The notes beneath the pieces are model-generated. The model had not been told where the DNA came from. It searched no databases and saw nothing but the letters and a program-made list of their open reading frames with translations. Below are positions 45,351-56,195 of a stretch of DNA of 64,000 nt, one piece after another. A program made the position numbers and the translations under genes. The first letter of the stretch is position 1. The number at the start of each line of letters is the position of its first letter. Source of the DNA: Atherix ibis. Taxonomy: Eukaryota; Arthropoda; Insecta; Diptera; Athericidae. The stretch covers positions 85,939,696 through 86,003,695 of the forward strand of contig OY282606.1 of assembly GCA_958298945.1 (NCBI GenBank), in the 5' to 3' direction.

Positions 45351-46562
45351 ACAGTTCGGCTGAAAAGTTTAGAACAAAACACAGTAGAAATATTTTTTTT
45401 TGCAAAATTCATTTTTATTATTCAACATAGTTGCCTTCGAGGGCGATACAGCGATTATAGCGATCTTCCAACTTTTCGATACCATTTTTATAGTACTCTT
45501 TCGGTTTTGCCTCAAAATAGGCCTCAGTTTCATCATCGGTCTTAAATTTCTTGCCAGCGAGCATTCTCTTGAGGTCTGCAAACAGGAAAAAGTTGCTGGG
45601 GGCCAGATCTGGAGAATACGGTGGATGGGGCAGCAATTCGTAGCCCAATTCATTGAGTTTGACCATCGTTTTCATCGACTTGTGACACGGTGCATTGGCT
45701 TGGTGAAACAACACTTTTTTCTTCTTCCAAAAAAAATGAGGCCGTTTCTTACCGATTTCTTTCTTCAAACGATCCAATAACGCTATATAATAGTCGCTGT
45801 TCATCGTCTGTCCCTTCTGGAGATAGTCAATGAATATTATACCATGCGCATCCCAAAATACAACGCCATCACCTTGCCAGCCTACTGTTGCGTCTTTCCA
45901 CGCTTTGGATTCGGTTCGTCGCTCGCTCTCCACTCTGCCGACTGCCGATTGGACTCTGGAGTGTAGTGACGGAGCCATGTTTCATCCATTGTCACATATC
46001 GACGCAAAAATTCGGGTTTATTGCGCTTGAACAGCTCCAAACACTGCTCAGAATCATCAACACGTTGTTGTTTTTGGTCCACAGTGAGCTAACGCGACCC
46101 CCACTTTGTACATAGCTTTCGCACGCCCAAATATTCATGCACGATATGTCCAACACGCTCTTTCGATATCTTCAGAGTCTCAGCTATCTCGCTCAACTTC
46201 ACTTTACAGTCATTTAAAATTATTTTGTGGATTTTTTGATGTTTTCTGCCGTAACCACCTCTTTTGGGCGTCCACTGCTTCTGCATCAACTGTGCTCGTA
46301 CGACCAGTTCGAAATTGACGAAACCAATATTCCACAGTTGAAATAGCTGGAGTAGAGTCCGGATAACGTTTGTCAAACCATGCTTTGGTTTCCACTGTAC
46401 TTTTTTTCATCAAAAAGCAATGCTTTATCAATACACGAAATTTGTCTTTATCCATTTTTTTTTTCATCAAAAAGCAATGCTTTACACTTTGTGATAATTA
46501 AGTAGATTTTTGCAAGAGGCGCCATCTAGACGTCAACGTTCTAAACTTTTCAGCCGAACTGT
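45351..46562 (-). mobile_element. Mariner family E (1212 bp), inserted in mariner A
   Basis: Perfect 25-bp terminal inverted repeats beginning ACAGTTCGGCTGAAAAG; TA at 45349-45350 and 46563-46564. It interrupts the 3' untranslated region of a family A mariner, whose sequence resumes exactly after the TA. The perfect ends contrast with a badly broken transposase. Confidence 0.95.
45418..46455 (-). pseudogene. Mariner E transposase, two catalytic residues lost
   Basis: It begins MDKDKFRVLIKHCFLMKKST (first helix-turn-helix) with YWFRQFRTGRTSTVDAEA. KLSEIAETLKISKERVGHIV is the second. KPEFLRRYVTMDETWLRHYT holds the first catalytic D. The second and third sites are visible and mutated: LFHQANAPCHKSM has A for D, and YSPDLAPSNFFLFADL has N for D. 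The end is RYNRCIALEGNYVE. Frameshifts lie near 46250, 46090 and 45950. The longest frame, 45418-45978, covers the catalytic domain. Confidence 0.85.
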
Positions 46563-47341
46563 TACACTTGTGCCTATGTTTTTTCCAATCCTCGAAGCAC
46601 TCCAAAAAATAATTTTTTGTGATCTTCTTCAGCTCCTCCTTCGATGCCGTCTTTATCTCCTCATTCGTAGCGTAGCGTCGTTCTTTCATGGGGCTCTTTA
46701 GTTTCGGGAATAAGAGAAAGTCACAGGGGGACAGATCTGGGGAATACGGTGGCTGCGGCATTGTTAGTGTATAGTTTTTGGCAAAAACTTCACGCTCAAA
46801 CAACGATGCGTGAGCAGCCAATTTTTGTTCTTGCACAAATCCGGGCGTTTCTGGCGGATTGCTTCGCGCAGCTTGCGCATTACTTGTAGGTAATATTTCT
46901 TATTGACCGTTCTACCGTGTGGCAAGAACTTTTTGTGTACCACGCCCCTACAATCGAAGAAAACTGTAAGCAAAACCTTCACATTCGACCAAATGTCGTT
47001 CACATCTTTTCGGCCCTCTGAGAACATTTTGTACCACCGATAAACGTTGCTTCGGTCCAAGGGAGCTTCACTATATGCCACAGTCAACATTCGTAATGCG
47101 TCCGCGCAATTAATTTTGTTTTTCACACAAAATTTGATACAGATTCTTTGATCCATTTTTTGGAATGGGCAAAAATGGAAAACGAGCCAAAACACTGAAC
47201 ATCAAAAATTAACTGAACATTCAAAATGGCCGAACGTGTCGGCATAAGTGACGGACATGAGTACCAACATAACGCCATAAAAAATCGTAAATCGAATATA
47301 CGTAATCCGCGGAAATTCAAAATTTTTGAATAGACCTCGTA

Positions 47342-47908
47342 TATTTTTTGATTTTATACGCATTTATAAACGAGAATAAATTAATAAATAAAAAAATGGG
47401 ACTTTTAAATGCAATCCGCCTTTTTTGGTATTTTATTCTGAATTTTTTTGATTTGAAACAATTTTTGATACTTGATTATCTTTTCATTATTATTATTTTT
47501 TCTAATTTTAGAAAATTATAAATAAAAAAAACATGTACGATATACCCTGACTTAGACTAAAGGGCGTCTGCGAATATTACGCGGTGGTCTCGAGTTCAAG
47601 GGTGCTCTTTCTTCTGTCACTTAAATGGGTTTGGTTATCGTGGCAAAAATTTGACTAAAAATGGTAATTAACCCAAAAAAAAACCCTTTATTTTTTATTA
47701 TTAAAATCGGTCGTTAAGGTGTAATTTATAACTTTTTTGCTTATGGCATTTGGCAAAATAACTGTATTAATTTCAATCTACCGCTAATAACTCCTAGTTA
47801 ATTGATTATAAATATCTAGCATTAAAAGGAATAAAACCAGAAAATTGGGATCTCATTTATATACCTTAATGACAATTATAAGATAAGATTTTCTGATATC
47901 CTATCTAC
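47342..47908 (+). repeat. 567-bp repeat, copy 2 (empty site for DD41D)
   Basis: Matches 3967-4516 plus 5706-5755. It shows the uninterrupted site ATTGGGATCTCATTTATATACC at about 47845-47868 where copy 1 holds the DD41D element. The central block GCGTCTGCGAATATTACGCG, then GGTGGTCTCGAGTTCAAGGG is conserved in both. It abuts mariner A's 5' end at TA (47340-47341). Confidence 0.8.
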
Positions 47909-47990
47909 ATGCAAGTCTCATAGTTATAAGGTCCTAAATTATCACGTAAATGGACAGTTACAAAAAATATAATATTTAGGATTGTAGTAG

Positions 47991-48031
47991 TATTCTAGCA
48001 GTACACATCTCTTATGTGTACTGCTAGAATA
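47991..48031. other. Perfect 18-bp hairpin
   Basis: TATTCTAGCAGTACACAT at 47991-48008 is exactly complementary to ATGTGTACTGCTAGAATA at 48014-48031, with a 5-base loop CTCTT. It lies just outside the 567-bp repeat. It could be a small foldback element or an encoded hairpin RNA; nothing decides between these. Confidence 0.9.
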
Positions 48032-48236
48032 TAAATATTAATTAAATTAGTTATTATTAAAACAGCTGTCCAGAAGTGTTCCTAGGCAATTCGCACACCT
48101 TTTGTTTGTGAGTAACATTTTGGTCTCCTCTTGAAACTTGCAAGCTTCTTTTTTTCAACAAACTTCTTTATTTTAAAAGCATATTTTTACAAATATTTTC
48201 ACAAATAGTAATTAATATGAACTATTTCAAAAAATT

Positions 48237-48720
48237 CCTCATTACAGCTGGTGATCCTCAAGGCAGTATTTTAGGTCAATGCATATACCTACGATATTCC
48301 AAATTATTCCAATAACACGGATAATACTGCGATTTTTACAATTTAATTTAAATTAAATAGTAATTTACAAAACTCATATATAAAATTTCGAAGACTGTAT
48401 CATCAGGTAGAGACTGATAATAAATGAGCAGAAGAGTGTTTATCTTCATACCAAAAACAACCCATATTTCTATATACCTTAATGGGAATATAATTTTGCT
48501 AAATAACAAAGTACACGTATATTACCTAGAACTATATTTAAGCTTTTCATCGAATCTTAAAATACAAATTATCAACAACTATTTAGACTTCTGAACTATT
48601 AATAAAAACTATCACTAAAATACAATTTCGAAACCAATATGGACTTACATTATTCGAACCAAAAAAAATCATTCCAATTCCTGTCAAATTTAATCCCTTC
48701 CATTTAAAATCTACTAAAAA
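48237..48720 (+). mobile_element. Jockey-type LINE fragment, copy 3
   Basis: ITAGDPQGSILGQ near 48248 corresponds to ISAGVPQGSILGP at 58600 in the larger copy. Weak nucleotide similarity continues: AATACTGCGATTTTT is the relic of the YADDTAIL box, and CCAATATGGACTTACATTATTCG near 48635 matches CCAATATGGACATATGG at 59072. Too decayed to translate. Confidence 0.6.
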
Positions 48721-48784
48721 AATGTTGATACTTTATTATATCTTATTCCTTTAAGATTAAGTTATTCCTCGTAACTTAAATGTT

Positions 48785-49410
48785 ATTTTTGTTTATAACG
48801 AGAACTCTTGCAAATTATGTACGTTCCTCGTTATAAAATGTTTAATTCTACCATAATAAATCTTATTAAGAACTCCGTAGCAAAGCTATTAATTATCTTC
48901 ATTTTTTATAACGAGAAAGCATCCAAAATATATATATTTCTCGTTATAAAAAGCTATTCATCGTCACTTTTTATTTTATTTCGAGAAAACGAACAAATCA
49001 TAGCGTTATAAAAAGTTGCATACTCCCACAATAATACTCTCATTAAAAAATTCTCTTATTGTCACTTAAATATTTTGTTTAAATGCATTAAAATATTTCG
49101 TAATAAAACTTAAATATTTTCTTTTTTTTATAACGAGAAAGCATCCAAAACAAAAAATGTGTGTTTCTCGTTATAAAAAGCTATTTATCATGACATTTAT
49201 TTTATTTCGACAAAACCATAGCTGTTTTGCGCTCTGAAAAGTTTTATACGAGTACACTCACAACAAATCTCTTATTAAAAAAATCTCTCATTGTCACTTA
49301 AATATTTTGTTTAAATACGAGTACATTAAAATATTTCGTAATCAAACTTAAATAATTTTTTTTTATAACGAGAAAATGCATAAATCATGTAAGTTTCTCT
49401 TCATAAACAG
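48785..49410 (+). repeat. Repeat block with TTATAACGAGAAA inverted repeats
   Basis: TATAACGAGAA occurs at 48794, 48907, 49129 and 49364. Three of these are followed 30-40 bases later by the inverse CTCGTTATAA, so each pair can form a 12-13-bp hairpin. The units at 48907, 49129 and 49364 are spaced 222 and 235 bp and share AAAGCATCCAAAA, TTATTTTATTTCGA, CACTTAAATATTTTGTTTAAAT and AAAATATTTCGTAAT blocks. A related single unit lies near 55136. Confidence 0.8.
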
Positions 49411-51807
49411 TTTCAGTCACAAACTCTAGTTCATATTACCGTACAAATAAGCACTCAATGATATTTAAAAATAAATTGGCTACACGATTTTTTAAACTGT
49501 TAAAATAAAGTTTATTCCCACTTGTTTCTCTTCTATCATTTTAATATCCTTGTCATAGAGTTTGCTTCTTACAATATTTATGTAATTATAGATAGCTAAT
49601 AAAATTATTAAAAAAAAACATATTAAATTGTAGATATTTCGATAGATTTACTTTTACTATAAAATCAACTTTTCACTCCATTTAACTACAAAGTTAGAGA
49701 TGAGAAAATCCTTTAAGAAATAAGGCTAGGTAAATTTTAATTGAATGTAAATATAAAAAAAATACAAATTCTTATACATTAAAAATGTGCGTTTATATAA
49801 AACGAACAACAAAATATCTAGTTTTGAGTGAAATTTTTACCGCTTATTAAAATTGAAATATTATCTTGATAGTAGATATCATTTTGCCTTTTTAAGATCC
49901 GACCATGTCTAAAGAGATTTTATTTTCTGATTGATATCATTTTGTAATCGAAGAAATATTGTATGTACAATATTAGAAAATTTATTGAATTGTGTCCAGT
50001 TAAAGAAATTGCCATGTGATTTATGCACTTGTAATTTAAGGGGAAGGGGATGAATTAATGTGGTTAAAAGTGATTAGACGTTGTATATAGTTGCTAAAAT
50101 GCCTAGAGAGTAGTTAGAATGGCGTTAGTAAAACGATAGTGGCATTGTAAAACCGATATTCATTTATCTTTATATCTGCCTGCCTACCTCTATCTATTTA
50201 TTCATCTATCTATCCATTCGTTCATTCAATCTACTCGTATCGATGGGCAACCCATCTCTTGATAACTACACAGTTGGAGTTTTGATTCTTGATTTTTGTG
50301 ATTCTCCATATTTGATTTTCGATTTTCGATATTGATATAAATTTCGTAATATGTTATTATTTAGGCGATTGGTGATCAGTAATCGATCTTCAATGATTTG
50401 TGGTAGTGGCGGATTTGTATTGCGGCAATCCAAGATCGATGGTCACATTCTGGCAAATTTGCCATTCGATCGACATAAAATGGCATCTTTATGCATTTCA
50501 GCTTGAAGAAGGAGCATGTCCCTATTTCTCATAAACAAAATTAACTGACCATTAAAATGCCATAAACTTAGTTATGTGACATGTGATTCGACATCGTAAA
50601 AACTTAATCCGTATAAAAATAAAACACTGTCTAAACTAAATATGTAAAACTGTTTAACTGTGTTGGATGTTCCCATGTGTACTAACGTTTAGGCTACTCT
50701 GTTTTTTCACCTGTTTATTTGGATGTGTTTTGAAAAGACGTTGGAGTCTAAAGTCACAAGATTGGGCAGATTGGAAATTCTTTGGTAACTATCCGAGCTT
50801 ACTTGGCTATCCTGGACTAACCTGGTCGCCTTGGCAGACTTAGACGATTTTGTAGACAAATCATGGTGAGTCGTCTACCAAACCATTTTGCAGTAAATTC
50901 ACCTACAAGCCATAAACATTTCTGCAGGAGGAATATAAATTCTGCTATTTAAGTACGAATAGTGTATCCGATCTCGTGCAGATTTTCATTTTGTGCGGAC
51001 AAACAAGTTTTACCGTTTTGTCCAACCGGACAACAAACAACTAACAAATCGAAATTGAAGTTGGATTTAAAGTTAAATCGGGTAGTATAGACATTGAGAC
51101 TGAGAGTAGTTGAGAGAAGAAAAAAAAACCACTTCAAACTTACTATGACAGTGTGGAAACATATAGCCATGTACTATTTATATTATCATAATGAGTTGGA
51201 AGAACTAAGATTAGAACTGATGCACTTGTTCCACCTGTACACCTGATTCGAACAGCTCCGATAATACGCCGATTGCTATGATACCGAAAAAAGTAATAGT
51301 CGTTGTCGGTTCAGTCATATAAGATTCGGTCGCTCTACAAGAGTTCGTTTCGATTTGTTTCGATTCGATACGATTCGATTTGATACCATATCGGCCATAT
51401 ATCAGAAGTTTAATTGAGCAACACAAAAACGGTGCAGATCAACGTTTAGTGTACATTAAAAAGTGTCAGAATGCCCCTGGGCCCTGGGAGATGGTACTCG
51501 AACGATTATTGTTACCATCAGCCGATACATACCCATAATGATATTACAACGATTTTATGGTTCAAAAACGATCCATTCTCGGAGTCAAATGACATTCTAG
51601 ACTAAGAACATAACGTGTCGATTGAAATTCTACTAGTACGTAAGGAAGGCTCAAGTTCAAAATAGCAAACGTCAACGTCATCAATAAATACTGCCATAAG
51701 GTCTCAGACCTAATACAGTTATTTTCAAATTACTTACTTACTCGTCCATACAATATTATAAAACGCTGGTAGAATATATTCTGTATAATCGAATTCAACT
51801 GGATATA
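49411..51807. other. No recognised gene
   Basis: AT-rich to about 50200, then mixed. At 50950-51560 the sequence is less AT-rich. A minus-strand frame at 51211-51426 ends with MTEPTTTITFFGIIAIGVLS and a charged tail, one hydrophobic stretch with no further support. A TCAGTC near 51313 resembles a fly initiator but has no gene beneath it. Confidence 0.4.
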
Positions 51808-53111
51808 CGAGGGTCATTCAACAAGTACTTAGCCTCACCGCCCGATGGAACTGCTGTCACAAAAGAAATTTACCATCGTGCGGTACATTCTTTTAGTAGC
51901 ATACTGTCAAAGTAAAACAAAACTAATGAAGGGAATTTCAGTCGATTCCCTTCATTAGTTTTGTTTTGAGAGCCTTTGAAAGCGAGCGTGTCGGTCGGTT
52001 GCACAAAAATGGAAAAAGAACAATATCGTTCGGTGATTAGATTCTTGTTTTGGAAGGGAAAACGCGCAGCGAAATCAAAGATCGCTTGGATGCTGTGTAT
52101 GGTGACTTTTCTCCTTCGATGGCGACCGTCAAGAATTGGTTCAACGAGTTTGTTCGTGGCCGCACGTCGGTTTTTGATGAGCCACGCCCAGGTGCCCCGA
52201 AAACGGCTGCTACGGAGGAAAACGTTAAAAAAGTCCACGATCTCGTGTTGGCAGACTGTCGATTGAAGGTTCACGAGATAGCTGAGACTGTGGGCATCGC
52301 AGTAGGAACGGTGCATCATATTCTACACGAAGAACTGGGCATGAGAAAGCTGTCGGCGCGATGGGTGCCGCGTTTGCTCACACCGGAAAACAAGCGCAAC
52401 CGTGAGACCACATCGGCGACGTTTTTGGCGCTGTTTCAGCGCAATCCAGCGGAGTTCTTGCGTCGTTTCGTGACCGTCGACGAAACATGGATTCACTGGT
52501 ACACACCAGAGACCAAGGAACAGTCGAAACAGTGGACTTCACCCGGCGAACGCGCTCCGAAGAAGGCGAAGACTGTTCGATCGGCCGGAAAGGTGATGGC
52601 CACCGTTTTCTGGGATTCACAAGGTGTGATCCACATCGATGTCCTCGAGAAGGGAAAAACAATCATGGGGCGCTACAATGCTGACTCATTGGGCCGATTT
52701 GACGTCGGATTGAAGAAAAAGCGGCCCTGCTTTGCGAAGAAAAAAGTTCTGTTCCACCACGACAACGCGCCGGCTCACACCTCCGCCGTCGGCATGGCCA
52801 AATTGGTCGAATTGCACTACGAATTGCTGCCCCATCCTCCGTTCTCTCCAGATTTGGCCCCCTGTGACTACTTTTTGCTTCCAAACCTGAAAAAATCACT
52901 CGCCGGGAATAGATTTGGGTCGAATGAGAAGGTCATCGTCGCCACGGAGGCCTATTTTTGAAAATGTATTTTTTGGACGGGTTAAAAAAGTTAGAGCATC
53001 GCTGGGCCAAGTGTATCGAGCTTGAAGGAGATTATGTGGAAAAATAAATTGCCACCTTTCCAAAATTTTCGTTTTTCTTTTGTAGGCTAAGTACTTGTTG
53101 AATGACCCTCG
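51808..53111 (+). mobile_element. Mariner family B, best-preserved element (1304 bp)
   Basis: TA flanks at 51806-51807 and 53112-53113. The terminal inverted repeats start CGAGGGTCATTCAACAAG and are identical for about 28 bp. The 5' untranslated region is about 200 bp and includes an inverted AACTAATGAAGGGAATT motif. The transposase region has all catalytic parts and only two small lesions. The deleted copy at 24392 belongs to the same family. Confidence 0.95.
52009..53047 (+). pseudogene. Mariner B transposase (DD34D), two small lesions
   Basis: It starts MEKEQYRSVIRFLF at 52009, then loses one T (compare 24392), shifting the frame at the first helix-turn-helix. From 52050 a 303-codon frame continues: TRSEIKDRLDAVYG, NWFNEFVRGRTSVFDEPRPG (linker), HEIAETVGIAVGTVHHILHE (second helix-turn-helix), WVPRLLTPENKRNR, VDETWIHWYTPETK (first D), VMATVFWDSQGV, LFHHDNAPAHTSAVG (second D) and SPDLAPCDYFLLPNLKKSL (third D, 34 residues on). 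It stops after VATEAYF, where a small deletion of about 11 bases relative to 24392 shifts the frame. The expected tail C-I-E-L-E-G-D-Y-V-E-K and TAA (53045-53047) follow in another frame. Confidence 0.9.
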
Positions 53112-53113
53112 TA

Positions 53114-53395
53114 TTATACGTTATTTTCTTTAGGATTTTACCATGAATTCCACATGAAAGATTCCATGAAATCCAAAAGCTGAAAATAATTTCCTGGTTT
53201 TTGAAGGAAGCTTGTATAAATCATTTTAAAATCAGTATAACAAAAAAATTTTTTAACCAATTAGTAATTTTTTATTTAATTTTTTTTTAGTTGTCACGTA
53301 TATTCTATATAGTTCAGATACCTGTGCATGTACTAAGACTCTCGCTATATCTTAAGCAAATGACGCAGCCATATTCACAAGTCTTACAAGTACTA
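53114..53395. other. No gene; left target duplication at end
   Basis: AT-rich spacer. The last 15 bases (53381-53395) are the left target-site duplication of the R1-like element. Confidence 0.5.
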
Positions 53396-54841
53396 CCTAC
53401 GGAGGATGGTCAGATCATACTTCAGTGATCGACTACTGCACTACGAGACCGAGGATGGACCAGTGGAGTATGGGGTCACGGGAGGGGTACCTCAGGGCTC
53501 TGTCCTGAGGCCACTCTTGTGGACGTCATGTACGACGGCCTACTCCATCTTGAATTACCGACGAACACAACCCTCGTGGCTTTCGCGGACGACGTAGCGG
53601 TTGTCCTTGTAGCCAAACACCACCACCATCCGGAGCATAAGACAGTGGATGACATTGGCAGACCTGTCTTTGGCGAAACATAAGACCGAGGCACTCCTTG
53701 TGAGTAGCCGGAAGAAAATGGAGATCATCAGCATAAGAGTGGGCGACCACGACATCCGGTCGCTACCCTACATCCGGTATCTAGGAGTGGTCTTGGATGC
53801 CAGACTCAACTACAAAGAGCACATCTCCAGCGTCAGCAGGAAGGCATCAGCAGTACAGGGCGCACTTTCGCGGATAATGCCCAATATCGGAGGCCCCAGG
53901 CAAATCCGAAGACGACTACTGGCAACTGTAGTTACCTCCATCTTGCTATACGGAGCACCAGTGTGGGCGAAATCGCTAGAGTTAACAACATACCGCAAGA
54001 CAATGTCATCAGTCCAGCGGCTCTCAGCGATGAGTGGCTTCAGCATACCAAACGGTATCACACTATGCGGTCAACGTTGTGGCATCATGCCCACCCATCG
54101 ACATCCTGGCAGGAGAGCGAGAACGCCAATATCGTAGGAAGAATGAAGAGTGGCGAAAGGTGCTCTGTGAAGAGGAGAGACCCGAGAGTCTTCGCCTCTG
54201 GCAAGAGAGATGGGACAACTCGACGAAGGGTCGGTGGACTCATCGGCTGATCCCAGATGTTACCAAATGGGTCTCTCGTCTGCGCGGGGAAGTCGGGTAT
54301 TACATCACCCAACTCTTGACTGGGCATGGATGCTTTCGGGCATACTTGCACAGATTAAAGAGAACTGACTCCCCAAACTGTCATCATTGCCGCGATGTGA
54401 TCGAAGACGCAGAACACGTGTTCTTCCAGTGCCTCCTCTAAAAGGGGACGCGGGCGGAGCTGGAGAGAAATCTGGACCGTTCCATCAGTCCAGAAAACAT
54501 AGTGGAGTGCATGCTGAAGAGCCAATCGGCTTGGAACAGAATTGCAGAGTACGCGGAATCCATTATCAAGGATCTCCACACAACGTACGAAAAATAGACC
54601 GCGAGGCGTCATAACATCGGGACAGCAGTAGCATCAAATAAGAACGCCCCGGCGAAGTAGTATTTACAAAAAGTGTCGCCGGGGAACTATCGTTCCGGGA
54701 GCAGGGTTAGAGGTGCAGGTTAGGTTTTAGCGATATAAAAATCCCGCATAACTCGCCTGGCAGGAAAAATTCTAAGGTTTCCCCCTCGTACCTTTCGAAG
54801 GTTTCCCCCTGTACCTCATTAATCTAAACATTAAAAAAAAA
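53396..54841 (+). mobile_element. R1-like LINE, copy 2, 5' truncated
   Basis: Same family as 13519-15549. It starts within RT at RMVRSYFSDRLLHYETEDG and keeps GVTGGVPQGSVLRPL, which the other copy lost. Catalytic box WLSRTT/FADDV is frameshifted near 53585. Then come LSLAKHKTEALLVSSRKKME, IRYLGVVLDARLNYKEH and RQIRRRLLATVVTSILLYGA. The C-terminal knuckle CHHC-x8-H-x4-C lies near 54380, followed by SISPENIVECMLKSQSAW. It ends in poly-A (54833-54841). Flanks GTCTTACAAGTACTA (53381) and GTTTTACATGTACTA (54842) form a 15-bp target duplication with two mismatches. Several frameshifts. Confidence 0.85.
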
Positions 54842-54856
54842 GTTTTACATGTACTA

Positions 54857-55566
54857 ATACCCTAATTACCTCGAATATTTTCCAAAACCATATTCTCCAA
54901 GTTCATAGTTAATTCACAAAGTGTACAGTAAAAGTAAACAAAACGAAAAATTATTTATATAACTTTTTTAGTCTTTCTTATTGATTACCTCCGCAACCCA
55001 AACCACCCCCGTTCCCCACCCCCCAAGGGAAAAATTAATAACCGATACGAAATTAAATATTTATAATACAGCATTTAAATCTTTTTAGACTAATGAACTA
55101 AAAAAGTTCCTTTCGCACGTAAATTGACGATTTCTCGTTATAAAAAGTTTCATGCTCGTTTACCATATAATCTCCATTCCATTCTAAAAGAATTATCCTC
55201 TTTTTTATACAAAATATATGCTTATTACTTATAGCAGTCACAAATTTCTAAATAATTATCAAAAAAAAATTAATATTTAAAAAATTTATGACTATTTAGC
55301 ATTTTTATCATAAACTACAGAAGATCAGTACGCCATTTTAATAGAGATCAGTTTTGGCCCTTTTTTATTTGGCATTTCTCAAATATTGAAGTTGTAAATT
55401 TATTATTAAAACTAATAATTTTTGATGGTGGAAAGAGCTGCTATTGCTGACAGACCGAAGCTTGACCCACTTCATATAGGAAGTAGTGAAATAGAGAAGG
55501 TAGCAAAACGCACATAGTCTCAAATCAACTCGACTAATGTGGTATTTTGTGGTAAGTAACCGTCTT
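54857..55566. other. No gene; one TTATAACGAGAAA-type repeat unit
   Basis: AT-rich. Near 55128-55190, TTTCTCGTTATAAAAAGTTTCATGC and TACCATATAATCT resemble the block at 48785-49410. The rest is unremarkable. Confidence 0.5.
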
Positions 55567-56003
55567 TCAAATAATAATAATATTGAGGCTTTTAGTGAAC
55601 CTCATTATCATATTGGTTGGAAGCTGAGAAATATTATAGGGACTAGTGAATCCCAAACAAAGATGCCGAAGTCTCTGGAGGGTAATGGCCGCGCAACCGC
55701 AGAGTAGGTACTCTGACATGTTACCCTCTGCAAGACAATAACGACAGATTTTCATATCACATTTACCCATTTTATTGAGATGAGATCTTAAAAGACAGTG
55801 CCTAGCGAGTAGAGCAATGAGTAGCCTTAGGTCTGGTTTGTTGAGTTTCAGGTCCTTTAACGCCTTGTTTTTTGAAAAAGAGATGGATTTTTTAGAGTGA
55901 TTTATGTCGGAGGAACTGTTCTGATGTGTTCTACAGAAAAGTTCTTGTTCAATGACCGTAGTGTTGGCTCTCCTTTTGACAAGCTTGTCTGCTAATTCAT
56001 TTT
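55567..56003 (-). mobile_element. LINE RNase H end and C-terminal Cys domain
   Basis: The minus strand is open for about 145 codons without a stop, from NELADKLVKRRANTTVIEQE (end of a LINE RNase H, the G-N-E-x-A-D motif) to a stop at 55567. Between lie LNKPDLRLLIALLARHCLLR, SHLNKMGKCDMKICRYCLAE, MSEYLLCGCAAITLQRLRHL, FTSPYNISQLPTNMIMRF and TKSLNIIII. This is the typical L-T-G-H-C-x-L-x-x-H-L-x-x-M-G tail with a C-x2-C-x-H/E-x-L-x-C pattern. It is a different family from the I-like tails elsewhere, because it lacks the R-I-G-H-T-x-L-T-H motif. 5' parts are absent. Confidence 0.75.
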
Positions 56004-56154
56004 AATGTCACTTCTAGACATATTTCTACTTAAATATAAATTTTAATACAACGACTATTATTGTCACTGTCACGACTAATCAAAGCATACTCAAGACAAG
56101 TAAGAAGCCCTCGGGCCATTTCTCTAGCTTGATTCAAACTGAAGACCACTATAT

Positions 56155-56195
56155 TTTGACAGCTGTCAAACAAGTAGAGTCCTCTTGTTTGACAG
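56155..56195. other. Palindrome plus 12-bp hairpin
   Basis: TTTGACAGCTGTCAAA (56155-56170) is a perfect 16-bp palindrome. Its right half also begins a second inverted repeat, CTGTCAAACAAG (56163-56174) with CTTGTTTGACAG (56184-56195), 12 perfect pairs around a 9-base loop. The three TTTGACAG words could fold in two ways. Confidence 0.85.

Larger units (their letters stand above)
45240..47339 (-). mobile_element. Mariner family A copy split by mariner E
   Basis: The 3' end is at 45240 (TGAAGTCTGTTCC, mutated first base) and the 5' end at 47339, each next to TA. Removing the 1212-bp insertion and its TA leaves about 886 bp. The transposase reads MDQRICIKFCVKNKINC at 47157 and continues MLTVAYSEAPLDRSNVYRWY and FSEGRKDVND. 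It then jumps to IWSNVKVLLTVFFDC, a deletion of about 130 codons with the first catalytic aspartate. LREAIRQKRPDLCKNKNWLL leads into AKNYTLTMPQPPYSPDLSPCDFLLFPKLK and SPMKERRYATNEEIKTASKE. Its 3' flank on the right is the 567-bp repeat also found beside the copy at 3677. Confidence 0.9.

Noticed and set aside
51300..51360. Initiator-like TCAGTC with a downstream element as a core promoter
   Set aside because: The downstream element fits imperfectly and no gene follows.
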